Made by a program: the position numbers and the translations under genes. From the NCBI RefSeq assembly GCF_013184805.1, contig NZ_JAATNG010000001.1:1488001-1552000 (forward strand): 64,000 bases of DNA, written 5' to 3'. This stretch comes from Pseudoruegeria sp. HB172150. Lineage in GTDB: Bacteria > Pseudomonadota > Alphaproteobacteria > Rhodobacterales > Rhodobacteraceae. Numbering within the stretch: position 1 is the first letter of the stretch; each line of letters starts with the position of its first letter. Shown here in pieces: positions 33,636-41,772 of this stretch. Under the pieces are notes generated by a model that was given only the letters and a program-made list of their open reading frames with translations, did not search any database and had not been told where the DNA came from.

Positions 33636-34540
33636 CGGATGTCACGATCGATACCGACCGGCCCTTTCGCGGCATCCTGCTGCGGTTGCTCTCCGGATTT
33701 CTGTTTGCCGCGATGGTCGTCATGGTGAAAGCGACGAGCGAAGAAGTCCCGCTGGGCGAGATCGTCTTTTTCCGGTCTGCATTCGCACTGATTCCGCTGA
33801 TCGCGTTTCTTTGGATAAGGGGTGAGTTTCCGTCCGGATTGCGCACGAAAAGGCCCTGGGGGCATGTCCTGCGCTCCGGTTTCGGGGCAGCCGCGATGTT
33901 CACGTCCTTTGCCGCGATCGCGCGGCTTCCGGTGGCGGAGGCGACGCTGATCGGCTACCTCTCGCCGGTTCTGACCGCCATTGCGGGCGTGATCCTGTTG
34001 GGTGAGCGGATGACGATTTTTCGCATCGGCGGCGTGGTGCTGGGGCTTGCGGGAGTGGCCGTCCTGGTCTGGCCCGAACTTGGCGGCGGTGTGGCTGATG
34101 ACGGACGTCTCGCCGGATTGGTGCTTGGCGTGATCACCGCGATCCTGACCGCACTTGCGCTGGCGATGACGCGAAGCCTGGCGAGAAACGAAAGTCCTGG
34201 CGCCATCGCCTTCTATTTCGCGCTCGCTTCGGCAGCGGCGGGGCTTGCGACTTTGCCAGGCGGCTGGGTCATGCCCTTGGCGCAGGGTTTCTGGTTCCTG
34301 GTGCTCGCGGGCATCTTCGGCGGCTTCGCCCATATCGCGATGACCGTGGCCTTCCGCTATGCCGAAGCCTCCCGGCTTGCGCCGTTCGAATACGTCGCGC
34401 TGATCTGGGCGGTGTTGGCAGATCTGCTGATCTTCGGCCTGCCGCTGGCGCCGGCCTTCTTCTTTGCCTTGCCATTGGTGTTGGGCGGTGCAGCTTTCGC
34501 CGCGCTGGAGCGCAGTCGCCGGAAAGCAGTGGCGGCTTGA
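33632..34540 (+). CDS. EamA/DMT family exporter (CntI/RhtA-like)
   Basis: 302 residues, about ten TM helices in two EamA repeats (first repeat GFLFAAMVVMVKATSEEVPLGEIVFFRSAFALIPLIAFLW; second from about residue 155). The start is TTG at 33632, overlapping the permease stop as TTGA. EamA proteins export amino acids and small metabolites; in the pseudopaline locus of Pseudomonas an EamA protein exports the opine metallophore. Its place as last gene of a Zur-box operon behind an opine-type importer suggests export of a zinc-chelating ligand. Alternatively it may simply be a metabolite exporter. Confidence 0.85.
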   Translation: MTDVTIDTDRPFRGILLRLLSGFLFAAMVVMVKATSEEVPLGEIVFFRSAFALIPLIAFLWIRGEFPSGLRTKRPWGHVLRSGFGAAAMFTSFAAIARLPVAEATLIGYLSPVLTAIAGVILLGERMTIFRIGGVVLGLAGVAVLVWPELGGGVADDGRLAGLVLGVITAILTALALAMTRSLARNESPGAIAFYFALASAAAGLATLPGGWVMPLAQGFWFLVLAGIFGGFAHIAMTVAFRYAEASRLAPFEYVALIWAVLADLLIFGLPLAPAFFFALPLVLGGAAFAALERSRRKAVAA

Positions 34541-34880
34541 AGATCACTGTTGCTTTGTCGGCTGCCAGCCTCGTCGAACGTGGATGGCTGCCTATGCCTG
34601 CTTCAAAGTCGGCCCGCCGAATGCAGAGTTGAGATTGCCGCCGAACCGAACGGCAGGCGCCAAATCTGTTCTTGCTCGGTATGGGCCCGGCACAAATGCA
34701 TGCTGGACCGAGAGCTGGTTTGCCGCAGTCATTAGGCAAAGCCAGTTTGACCTGCGAAAAAGATGCGGGAAATTCACCAACAGTTTCAAGCTTCTTGCCT
34801 ATGCCGCGAGGCTGTTCCGATAGTCACGAAACGTGGACACCTTGGTCTCCTTGACTTGCCTGCATGCATGTGTCAACTAA
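34541..34880. other. Intergenic region between EamA and IclR genes
   Basis: About 340 bp with no supported gene; short frames here lack ribosome-binding sites and domain features. Composition falls towards AT near the IclR gene. A short stretch (about 34811-34830) weakly resembles one near 41601-41618, possibly old mobile-element debris, but not enough to call. Confidence 0.3.
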
Positions 34881-34915
34881 ATCTAAGAAATAGATGTAAT
34901 ATCTACTGAGTAGAG
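34881..34915. promoter_or_regulatory. Four phased ATCTA/TAGAT half-sites, IclR operator candidate
   Basis: ATCTA at 34881, TAGAT at 34891, ATCTA at 34901 and TAGAG at 34911 form overlapping inverted repeats, each unit 10 bp after the last. The array ends directly at the IclR start codon (34916). Phasing on one DNA face is what a tetrameric IclR protein would need. Autoregulation is likely. Confidence 0.6.
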
Positions 34916-35671
34916 ATGCCAGCAGAATCAGAACGTTATGTAGAGTCCGTGCTCGCTGCCCTCCGGCTTTTGGAGTGCTTTGAGACGGATGAGGGGCTGC
35001 GGGCGGTGGACCTTCGGGAGCGCACGGGTCTGCAGTACAGCCGGATCATGCGGCTGGCGGGAACGCTGGCATCACGGGGTTTTCTTTACATTGACGCGGA
35101 TACCGGCCGGTACTTCCTCGGGCCAGGCCTTTTCCGTATCGGCCAACTTCTCAAACCCCGATATGACGATCTGGCGTCTTCGGTTCGGCCCATACTGAGC
35201 ACTCTTGTGGCCGAAACCGGGAAGACGGCGATGTTCTCGGTTACCGACGGCATTTCACGACTGGTTCTTTGCAAGCGCGAGCCCAGTTCGGCTCTGCGTT
35301 ATACTGTCAGCGAGGGGCAATCGCGCCCGATTGAGTCCGGTGCATCGGGGCGAGTCATTCTTGCATTTGGCGGCGATGCGTTGCGGGCCCAGGTGCTTGC
35401 CGCAATGGACGAGTCCGAGCGTCCTGATTTCGAGGCGAGGCTCACCAAAGTACGCGCGTGCGGTTACGACGTGAGCGTCTCGGAATTGACACAAGATGCC
35501 TTTGCCGTCGCTTGTCCGGCGCTGACCGCCGAAGGCGACCTGATCGGCGCCCTCACGCTCGCCGGCCCGAGCAGCAGCCTGAGCGAAGAGATGCAGGCAC
35601 AGTACGTTGCGCTTTTGCAGCAGCAGGCGACCCTGATCACCCGGCCGTCCGCCAGCGCAAAGGCAAGCTGA
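34916..35671 (+). CDS. IclR family transcriptional regulator
   Basis: 251 residues. The winged-helix region is VESVLAALRLLECFETDEGLRAVDLRERTGLQYSRIMRLAGTLASRGFLYIDADTGRYFLGPGLFRIG. The IclR ligand domain contains KREPSSALRYTVSEGQSRPIESGASGRVILAF and AVACPALTAEGDLIGALTLAGPSSSLSEE. It lies 30 bp before the RraA-like gene on the same strand, with a phased operator array at its own start. It probably controls the aldolase and TctCBA genes in response to a carboxylic acid, by inference. Confidence 0.93.
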   Translation: MPAESERYVESVLAALRLLECFETDEGLRAVDLRERTGLQYSRIMRLAGTLASRGFLYIDADTGRYFLGPGLFRIGQLLKPRYDDLASSVRPILSTLVAETGKTAMFSVTDGISRLVLCKREPSSALRYTVSEGQSRPIESGASGRVILAFGGDALRAQVLAAMDESERPDFEARLTKVRACGYDVSVSELTQDAFAVACPALTAEGDLIGALTLAGPSSSLSEEMQAQYVALLQQQATLITRPSASAKAS

Positions 35672-35701
35672 CTGATGCATTCAAACACCGAAGGAAGACA
35701 C

Positions 35702-36508
35702 ATGACCGAGTTGATGGAACGTGACCGCGTACACGCCGAGTACGAGCAATACGACAAGCAGGGCCGTATATGGGGCGAAGTCCCAATCGAGCGCATCCGA
35801 ACCCTCGCCTTTCCAAGGGTGTCCGAGGAGGTCCGTCGGGCCTTTCTCGAATTGACCGATCTGACGACCAGTGTGGCCGACAGCCTGGACGCCCATGGCA
35901 TTTGTGGCGCCATCGCACAGTCGCATTTACCGAACCTTATTCCGGGAAAGCGCATTGCCGGCACGGCCGTAACGCTGCGCAATGTCCCGGAGCGCAAAAC
36001 CCCAACTCAGGGCGGGCTCGACAAGGATCCGATCAAGATGTCGAGCCGCGAGTGCCATTACATCGCCGAGCCGGGTGATGTTCTTTGCGTCGACTTCGGC
36101 GGCAACGTGGAAGCATCGAACATGGGTGGCCAGTCCTGTCTGGTGGCCAAGATGCAGGGGCTTTCCGGAGCAGTTGTGGACGGTGCGGTCCGCGACTTAA
36201 ACACGATCCGCGAATTGGATTTCCCGATCTGGTGCCGAGGCGGCACGCCAAAAACCGGCAAATACCGGATGGAGGCGATCGAGGTGAACGGTCCGGTCAC
36301 TATCCACGATATTCTTGTCGAACCCGGCGATTTCATCGTTGCCGACGACTCCGGCATCTGCGCGATCCCGCCGCAACTGGTCGAGACGATCCTGGCGGAG
36401 TGCCAGAAGACCGAGGCTTCCGAGGCGCGTTCGCGCGAGATGATCCGCAACAAGAGCCCGCTCAGCGAACTGAAACCACTGTTCCGCGCTCGCTACAACG
36501 AAACCTGA
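35702..36508 (+). CDS. RraA-like aldolase/decarboxylase (HMG aldolase type)
   Basis: 268 residues from the ATG at 35702, with AAGGAAG 5 nt upstream; an earlier ATG at 35675 lacks such a site. It has the RraA/MenG-like fold. GDVLCVDFGGNVEASNMGGQSCLVAKMQGLSGAVVDGAVRD contains the Gly-rich substrate loop and the DGAVRD pair that positions Arg and the Mg ligand Asp, followed by GDFIVADDSGICAIP. Such proteins cleave 4-hydroxy-4-methyl(or carboxy)-2-oxo acids to pyruvate or decarboxylate oxaloacetate. Location between IclR and a tricarboxylate transporter supports catabolism of an imported carboxylate. Confidence 0.85.
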   Translation: MTELMERDRVHAEYEQYDKQGRIWGEVPIERIRTLAFPRVSEEVRRAFLELTDLTTSVADSLDAHGICGAIAQSHLPNLIPGKRIAGTAVTLRNVPERKTPTQGGLDKDPIKMSSRECHYIAEPGDVLCVDFGGNVEASNMGGQSCLVAKMQGLSGAVVDGAVRDLNTIRELDFPIWCRGGTPKTGKYRMEAIEVNGPVTIHDILVEPGDFIVADDSGICAIPPQLVETILAECQKTEASEARSREMIRNKSPLSELKPLFRARYNET

Positions 36509-36516
36509 ACCTAATA

Positions 36517-36557
36517 GGATCGCCGGTGGTCCCTTTAAAGGGTCGTGCCGGCGGTCC
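36517..36557 (+). promoter_or_regulatory. Intercistronic stem-loop before tctC
   Basis: A 10-bp stem (GGATCGCCGG with CCGGCGGTCC, one G-T pair) encloses a loop containing the palindrome CCCTTTAAAGGG. There is no T-tract. It probably stabilises or sets the relative level of the TctC message, since binding proteins need more copies than the enzyme upstream. Confidence 0.4.
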
Positions 36558-36588
36558 TTGCAGACATGATCAGCAATGGGAGGACCAG

Positions 36589-37587
36589 ATGATCAAACTT
36601 ACTCGCAGGACCCTTGGCCTTATGCTCGGGGCTACAATCGCGGCCGCCGGCGCGGGAAGTGCGCTTGCCGACAGCTGCGGGCTGAACAGGCCGATCAAGG
36701 TGGTCGTGGGCTATGGCGCCGGCGGCGGAACCGACAGCTATGCGCGGATCCTTGCCTCGACGATCCCCGAATTCCTCGATGAGAACCCGATGGTTATCAT
36801 CAACCGGCCGGGTGGTGCGCAGGTGCCGGCGATGAAGTTCGTCAAGGCGGCCAGCCCCGACGGCACGACGTTGCAGGTCGTGGCCATGGGCGGCGGTCTG
36901 ATGGCGACCATGCTGCGCGATCAGGGGATATCCTGGTTCGACGATTTCACGCCTATCGCCCAGTTCGGCGTGACGAACCAGGCACTGGTGGTGAGGGCGG
37001 ACAGCGGAATCGAGACGGCGCAAGACCTGATCGACTTCATCAGGTCGAAGGCGGAAGGCGGCGACAAAGTACGCTGGTCGCATCCCGGGCGTGGATCTGT
37101 CAGCCATGTGGGCGTCACGGCATTCCTTGAAAAGAACGGGCTGCTGGACATGAGCCAGGACGTACCGTTCGACGGCGGCGCGGGAACCCGCAACGCTCTT
37201 CTATCGGGAGACGTCGACTTTTCCGCAAGTGGTGCGCATACCCTTCCGGCATTTTCCGAAGAGCTGCATGCTGTTGGTGTACTGTCGGAAGAGCGTGATC
37301 CGATCGTGGATGACATTCCGACGCTGGCGGAGCAGGGACTGGACTTCGTTCCGACATCGTCGCCCATCATCCTGGCCGCTCCGGCCGGCGCGGATCAGGC
37401 TTTTGTCGACTGCATGTCGGCGGCGGTCGAGGCTGCCACGCATCACGACGCGTTCACGGCGCTGACCAAGAAGGCGCAACAGGCTGTTGTCTACCGGAAT
37501 GCGGCGGACACGAAGGCATATCTGGAGGCGCTTGCCGATGCCTGGGCGCCAACCGTGGCCGAGGTGCGTGCGGACCTTTCGGAGTAA
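36589..37587 (+). CDS. tctC: TctC-type tripartite tricarboxylate transporter receptor
   Basis: 332 residues. The start ATG 36589 has GGGAGG 5 nt upstream. A signal peptide (residues 1-24, ending GSALADS) precedes a Bug-family two-lobe receptor: RPIKVVVGYGAGGGTDSYARILAST with the ligand loop, NRPGGAQVPAMKFVKAASPDGTTLQV, and WSHPGRGSVSHVGVTAFLEKNG. The ligand is a di- or tricarboxylate in characterised members. Followed without a gap by TctB and TctA, forming a complete system. Confidence 0.9.
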   Translation: MIKLTRRTLGLMLGATIAAAGAGSALADSCGLNRPIKVVVGYGAGGGTDSYARILASTIPEFLDENPMVIINRPGGAQVPAMKFVKAASPDGTTLQVVAMGGGLMATMLRDQGISWFDDFTPIAQFGVTNQALVVRADSGIETAQDLIDFIRSKAEGGDKVRWSHPGRGSVSHVGVTAFLEKNGLLDMSQDVPFDGGAGTRNALLSGDVDFSASGAHTLPAFSEELHAVGVLSEERDPIVDDIPTLAEQGLDFVPTSSPIILAAPAGADQAFVDCMSAAVEAATHHDAFTALTKKAQQAVVYRNAADTKAYLEALADAWAPTVAEVRADLSE

Positions 37588-38145
37588 ATGGATTTGATTG
37601 CCGGCGACAAGAACGAAGAGCAGAGTCCCGATCCGATCCGCCAATGCGCGGTTGCGGTTCTGGTTTTGCTGATCTGCGGGGTCTTCGCGACCCAGGTCGG
37701 GAAGATCTATGTCGAGCCCACTGATGCGGGGATCGGTGCACGCGGATTACCTGTCTTTGTGCTTATCGCCGGCGGTCTGCTGTCCGTTATTCTGCTGGTC
37801 CTGAACCTGCCGGACGCCATAGTTATGGTGCGAAAACTGGCATCCAGACTGGCATGGCAACCGCTGACTCGGCTCGTTGCCCTGGCCCTCGTGGCCTTCG
37901 GCTATATTTGGGCGATCCGGCTGTTCCAGTATGCCATTCCAACCGCCGTTGCCATGAGCGCAATGCTGTACCTGTTCGGTGGCCGGGGCTGGGTGCGGCT
38001 GGCGGTGATCCCGGTCGTATCGGTCGCGGTTTACTGGTTCGTTTTCTTCGTGCTGCTCGGCATGTTCGAGGAGCCCGGCCAGATCCTGCAGTACGACTCC
38101 TACTCGCTTGCGCTCCGCATCCGGCAGTCCATCGGGCTGCAATAG
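37588..38145 (+). CDS. tctB: TctB small membrane subunit
   Basis: 185 residues with four predicted TM helices (about 24-42, 55-75, 95-113, 120-165 region), the size and layout of the TctB subunit of tripartite tricarboxylate transporters. TctB sequences are poorly conserved; the call rests on topology and on the position between TctC and TctA. It begins at the base after the tctC stop. Confidence 0.85.
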   Translation: MDLIAGDKNEEQSPDPIRQCAVAVLVLLICGVFATQVGKIYVEPTDAGIGARGLPVFVLIAGGLLSVILLVLNLPDAIVMVRKLASRLAWQPLTRLVALALVAFGYIWAIRLFQYAIPTAVAMSAMLYLFGGRGWVRLAVIPVVSVAVYWFVFFVLLGMFEEPGQILQYDSYSLALRIRQSIGLQ

Positions 38146-38185
38146 ATGGGCCGCTGCCCTCCACTCAATTCGGGAAATCTCGGTA

Positions 38186-39682
38186 ATGGGTATCGTCGAC
38201 GGCTTCGTCGCTCTCTTCTCGTCCTGGCAGGCCGTGGCCTTCACGATCATCGGAACGCTTGTCGGCCTGATCGGCGGAGCCATTCCAGGCCTGTCCTCAG
38301 GCGCCATGATCTCTCTATTGATCCCGGTGACTTTCTACATGGGACCGCTGCCGGCGCTGGCGATGATCTATGCGGTCGGCAAGTCGTCGGATTTCGGCGG
38401 CTCGATTCCCGCGATCCTGTTCAACACGCCGGGAACGCCGCAGGCCTCCGCCACCCAGGTCGAGGGCTATCCGCTGACACGGCAGGGCAGGCAGGGCAAA
38501 GCGTTGCGGATGGCGGTCGTCGCATCGGCGCAGGGCGATTTCTTTTCGGAGCTGCTGCTGATCTTCGGGGCGGCGTTTCTGGCCGTCTATGCCTCCAAGC
38601 TCGGGCCGCCGGAATTCGTGGCGATCTATTGCTGCGCCTTCATCATCATCGGCGGGCTGCTGGGGAAATCGGTGCTGACGGGCTTGCTGAGTGTGATCCT
38701 TGGCCTGTTGTTGTCGCTGGTCGGATCTGACCCGATCACCGCTGGCGAACGTTTCACTTTCGGCTCGTTCCACCTTTATGACGGGTTTGGACTTGTCCCC
38801 GTGCTGCTGGGCGTCTTCGTCTTGTCGGAAGTCTTCGAGAAGGTCGGCAACGCCGTGGTCGAAAATGCCCGTGACGCCATTGCGGGGACGCCGCGATGCC
38901 CGGATGACAGCCGGCTGACCTGGGCCGAATACAAGCGAGTCTTACCCACGATTTGCCGGTCTCAGGTCATCGGATCCGGCGTTGGCATCCTGCCCGGGCT
39001 GGGATCTGTCGTGGCAAGCTTTGTGGCCTATTCCGAAGCCAAACGCCGGTCGAAGACGCCGGAAACCTGGGGGAAGGGCGAGATCGAGGGCATCGCTGCG
39101 GCAGAAGCGGCCAACAACGCGACCTCTGGGTCGAACCTGATCCCGCTGCTGACTTTGGGCATTCCCGGCAGCACCGCGGCGGCGCTGCTTTCCGGCGTCA
39201 TGCTGATCCACGGTGTCGAGATCGGACCGCGTGTTTTCGAGACCTCTCACGACCTGATTTACGGCGTCTTCGCGGCGGGGCTGCTGTGCATCGTTACCTA
39301 TTTCGTGGTCGGCTACTGGGGGGCGGCCCATCTCGGCCGCCTGATCGCGAAGATCCCAGCGCAGGTCGTTTATCCGATCATCTTCCTGACCTGTTACATC
39401 GCCGTATATTCGACTGAGCAGGAAATCTTCGATATGGTGCTGATGACGGTCTTCGGTCTGCTCGGGTTCCTGATGAAGCGCATCGGGATGAGTCCGCCCG
39501 CCTTCATCATCGCGTTCATTCTCGGCCCAGGTTTGGAACGCGCCCTGAGGCAGACTTTCCTTCTCGATGATAGCGGTATCCTCTACTTCCTGGAACGCCC
39601 GATTGCGCTGTTCTTCTTCGCGCTCGGGATCGCAGCCCTGTTGCTTCGTGTGCGGAAGGAGCGGTGGAAGGTATCTGCCTGA
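38186..39682 (+). CDS. tctA: TctA large membrane subunit
   Basis: 498 residues from the ATG at 38186; the frame extends upstream but this start gives the family length. The conserved opening is GTLVGLIGGAIPGLSSGAMISLLIPVTFYMGPLPALAMIYAVGKSSDFGGSIPAILFNTPGTPQASATQVEGYPLTRQG. A second motif is GILPGLGSVVASFVAYSEAKRRSKTPETWGKGEIEGIAAAEAANNATSGSNLIPLLTLGIPGS. About 11-12 TM helices. It carries the substrate with a proton or sodium gradient. It ends the operon. Confidence 0.94.
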   Translation: MGIVDGFVALFSSWQAVAFTIIGTLVGLIGGAIPGLSSGAMISLLIPVTFYMGPLPALAMIYAVGKSSDFGGSIPAILFNTPGTPQASATQVEGYPLTRQGRQGKALRMAVVASAQGDFFSELLLIFGAAFLAVYASKLGPPEFVAIYCCAFIIIGGLLGKSVLTGLLSVILGLLLSLVGSDPITAGERFTFGSFHLYDGFGLVPVLLGVFVLSEVFEKVGNAVVENARDAIAGTPRCPDDSRLTWAEYKRVLPTICRSQVIGSGVGILPGLGSVVASFVAYSEAKRRSKTPETWGKGEIEGIAAAEAANNATSGSNLIPLLTLGIPGSTAAALLSGVMLIHGVEIGPRVFETSHDLIYGVFAAGLLCIVTYFVVGYWGAAHLGRLIAKIPAQVVYPIIFLTCYIAVYSTEQEIFDMVLMTVFGLLGFLMKRIGMSPPAFIIAFILGPGLERALRQTFLLDDSGILYFLERPIALFFFALGIAALLLRVRKERWKVSA

Positions 39683-40030
39683 GGACGAAAAATCCTCATC
39701 GAACCAAGTTGGCAGTACAGTTTCTTTCGAACGGTAAACCGGTGTGCGTGTGGGTTTGGAAATAGTCGGAAGAGATTGCCGAAAAATCCGCCGCAGGTGA
39801 AACTTTGGCCGACGGGAGGATGGCTCGGCCAGACGGTATTGGTAGTAAATCTGCGACCTGCAGTACCTGTGCCATATTCGCTGCCGAAGTTCTGTGCCGC
39901 GGAAGACCAATTACTTCTTTCGGCGCAAGTGTATGTTTGAACGGATTACCGGCGCTGATAGCGAGTTGGTGCGAAGTGAGCATCCGAGACATGACTTCGT
40001 TTTATGTGGTGAAACCAAAGGGTGACCGCT
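39683..40030. other. Intergenic region after tctA
   Basis: About 350 bp with no gene I can support; a 98-codon minus-strand frame lacks any domain, signal or ribosome-binding evidence. It separates the TctCBA operon from the converging CPBP protease gene. No T-tract terminator was recognised. Confidence 0.3.
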
Positions 40031-40801
40031 TCAGGGCGGTGCCGGGACTGGATTGGCCGAAATGGGCAAATTTTCCTGCCTGACACCGCGAAGCAGGAAG
40101 ATCCCGACTGCGATATTCGCAGCGGAGATCATCATGTGGATACCGATGCCCAACGGTTCAGCGGTGTACGGGCCCGCAGTGCCCGATGTCAGGTAGATGT
40201 AGTCGGCCAGTGTGTGGAGGAAGATCAGGGGCAACAGGCTGGCCGTCCTGAGGAAGAGGGCGCCATAGAGGACTGCGAAACCGAAGGTTGCGCCGAACTT
40301 GTCGATCCATTCCAGCATCGAGAATGACTCGAAGAAGGCTTTGGTCAGGTGGCCGGCGCTGAAGATCGCGGCTGCAATCAGGACCGCACCCCATTTGCCG
40401 TATTTCATCAGGACCGGGACCGCGATACCGCGGGCGAACCCTTCTTCGCTGATCCCGGTGGCCAGTACGGCAAGGAAATAGAAGAACTGCCAGCCTGCGG
40501 GGATATCAACCGTGCCGTAGAGCAGTGCGGGAAGGAACAGCACGAGGGCGGGGTAGATCAGCAGGTGGACGTTGCGCACCGGCCCCGAGAAGCCACCTTT
40601 CTGCCACCAGCCCATTGCCCAGATGAACCACAGGATGAAGGCCGATTGCGCCGCCGGGATGATAAGGCGGAGCGGCGTCAGCTCGATGCCGAGTATCTTG
40701 GTGGCCACCACGAAAGGAACCGCGAGTACCGGCTGCAAAATTGCGAGCAGGATCACGAACAGTAGCGGACGGGTTTCGGCGAAGACGCGAAGGGCTTGCA
40801 T
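40031..40801 (-). CDS. CPBP family intramembrane glutamic endopeptidase
   Basis: 256 residues, 7-8 TM helices. The three active-site motifs of the CPBP (CAAX protease and bacteriocin-processing) family are present: SEEGFARG (catalytic Glu-Glu and Arg), IFSAGHL (His) and FLHTLADYIYL (His in the last conserved helix). Bacterial members are linked to bacteriocin self-immunity or protein processing; the substrate here is unknown. It is divergent from a TetR gene, with a GAAACG-ATG-CGTTTC operator between the two start codons. Confidence 0.87.
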   Translation of the reverse strand: MQALRVFAETRPLLFVILLAILQPVLAVPFVVATKILGIELTPLRLIIPAAQSAFILWFIWAMGWWQKGGFSGPVRNVHLLIYPALVLFLPALLYGTVDIPAGWQFFYFLAVLATGISEEGFARGIAVPVLMKYGKWGAVLIAAAIFSAGHLTKAFFESFSMLEWIDKFGATFGFAVLYGALFLRTASLLPLIFLHTLADYIYLTSGTAGPYTAEPLGIGIHMMISAANIAVGIFLLRGVRQENLPISANPVPAPP

Positions 40802-40830
40802 GGCTGGCCCCGGAGTTGGCTGGTAATATA

Positions 40831-40845
40831 GAAACGATGCGTTTC
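40831..40845. promoter_or_regulatory. TetR operator candidate
   Basis: GAAACG-ATG-CGTTTC, a perfect 6-3-6 inverted repeat. It lies 30 bp upstream of the CPBP gene and 71 bp upstream of the divergent TetR gene. This is the common shape of TetR-family operators, so the pair probably forms a repressor-target unit. Confidence 0.65.
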
Positions 40846-40915
40846 GAAATGGTTCTTGTCAAGACGAGGGCGGGCAGGTGAAATGCGGCGGGGGCTGGAC
40901 TGTGAGCGGAGCCGG

Positions 40916-41497
40916 ATGAGCGACGAACGACCGAAGCGCGGACGCCCGCGGAGCCGCGCCTCGCGGGACGCAATACTTGGCACCGTGCGGCGACGCCTTC
41001 TGGCGGACGGGTATCAGCGGCTGACGATGGAGGCCGTGGCAGAGGAAGCCGGTGTCAGCAAAGCCACAATCTATCGTTGGTGGACGACGAAGGGCGAACT
41101 GGTGTTAGAGGCGGCGGAGGCGGAGATCTCCATCGGCCCAGTGCCGGAAACGGGCGATCCCCGCAGTGATGTCGAAGCGACTATCGACCAGGTAATCGAT
41201 ACATTCTCACGCCCGCTCGCCTCGATCGTCATCTTCGCGGCCATAACAACGGGCGGAGACGACCCGGTCATGGCGCGGAGTTTCCGCGACAGGTACGTTC
41301 ACCCCTGGCGCGCCTCGGGCGCGGCGGCCCTGGGCCGGGCACTGCCGGACGGCGGAGAGAGCGGTGTGCAGTTTCTGTTGGACGTTATCTTCGGTACAGT
41401 ATTCCAGCGGCTTCTTGTTTTGAGGGAACCGAACACTCATGGACTAACAGAGCGGCTCCTTGCCGTTGTTTTGCCCGCAGTTGATGCGTCCCATTGA
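40916..41497 (+). CDS. TetR family transcriptional regulator
   Basis: 193 residues from the ATG at 40916 (MSDERPKRGRPR), behind GCGGA; the frame is open 20 codons further but without a good start. The helix-turn-helix region is ASRDAILGTVRRRLLADGYQRLTMEAVAEEAGVSKATIYRWWTTKGELVLEA. The C-terminal helical domain resembles the TetR_C_16/PsrA-like ligand domains. Divergent from the CPBP protease gene and likely its repressor through the inverted repeat at 40831-40845. Confidence 0.92.
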   Translation: MSDERPKRGRPRSRASRDAILGTVRRRLLADGYQRLTMEAVAEEAGVSKATIYRWWTTKGELVLEAAEAEISIGPVPETGDPRSDVEATIDQVIDTFSRPLASIVIFAAITTGGDDPVMARSFRDRYVHPWRASGAAALGRALPDGGESGVQFLLDVIFGTVFQRLLVLREPNTHGLTERLLAVVLPAVDASH

Positions 41498-41772
41498 TTC
41501 AATGGTCAGATGGGCGGAGGTTTTGTTTTTGCTGTGCATGTCAATTAGATCCGCCTAAGAGAGCGCAGCAGCCTGCTGAATGCCGTCATGCTTCAATCGG
41601 GTTGTTCCGGTATTCGCGATCGGATCACGCGCCGAAAACTCGGATCTAGCACCAGTTCTGATTGACACACCTTGGTGCCATTCCCGACAGCAAGGCCGAC
41701 CGCATTTTCTAGGCCGCGTTCCAAGGAAATAGTGTACAGGGACCGAAGGCGGCGGAAACAGAGAGGATCCAG

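Noticed and set aside
28977..34540. Plain dipeptide or nickel importer reading of the ABC operon
   Set aside because: Not excluded, but the Zur box, the short ATPases and the EamA gene make a zinc-ligand role more likely, so it is kept as the alternative only.
39696..39992. 98-codon minus-strand frame in the gap after tctA
   Set aside because: No ribosome-binding site, signal or recognisable domain; composition is like non-coding DNA.
34811..41690. Weak similarity between about 34811-34830 and 41601-41618, suggestive of mobile-element ends
   Set aside because: Only a short patch matches and the flanks diverge. It is not enough to call a repeat or IS remnant.
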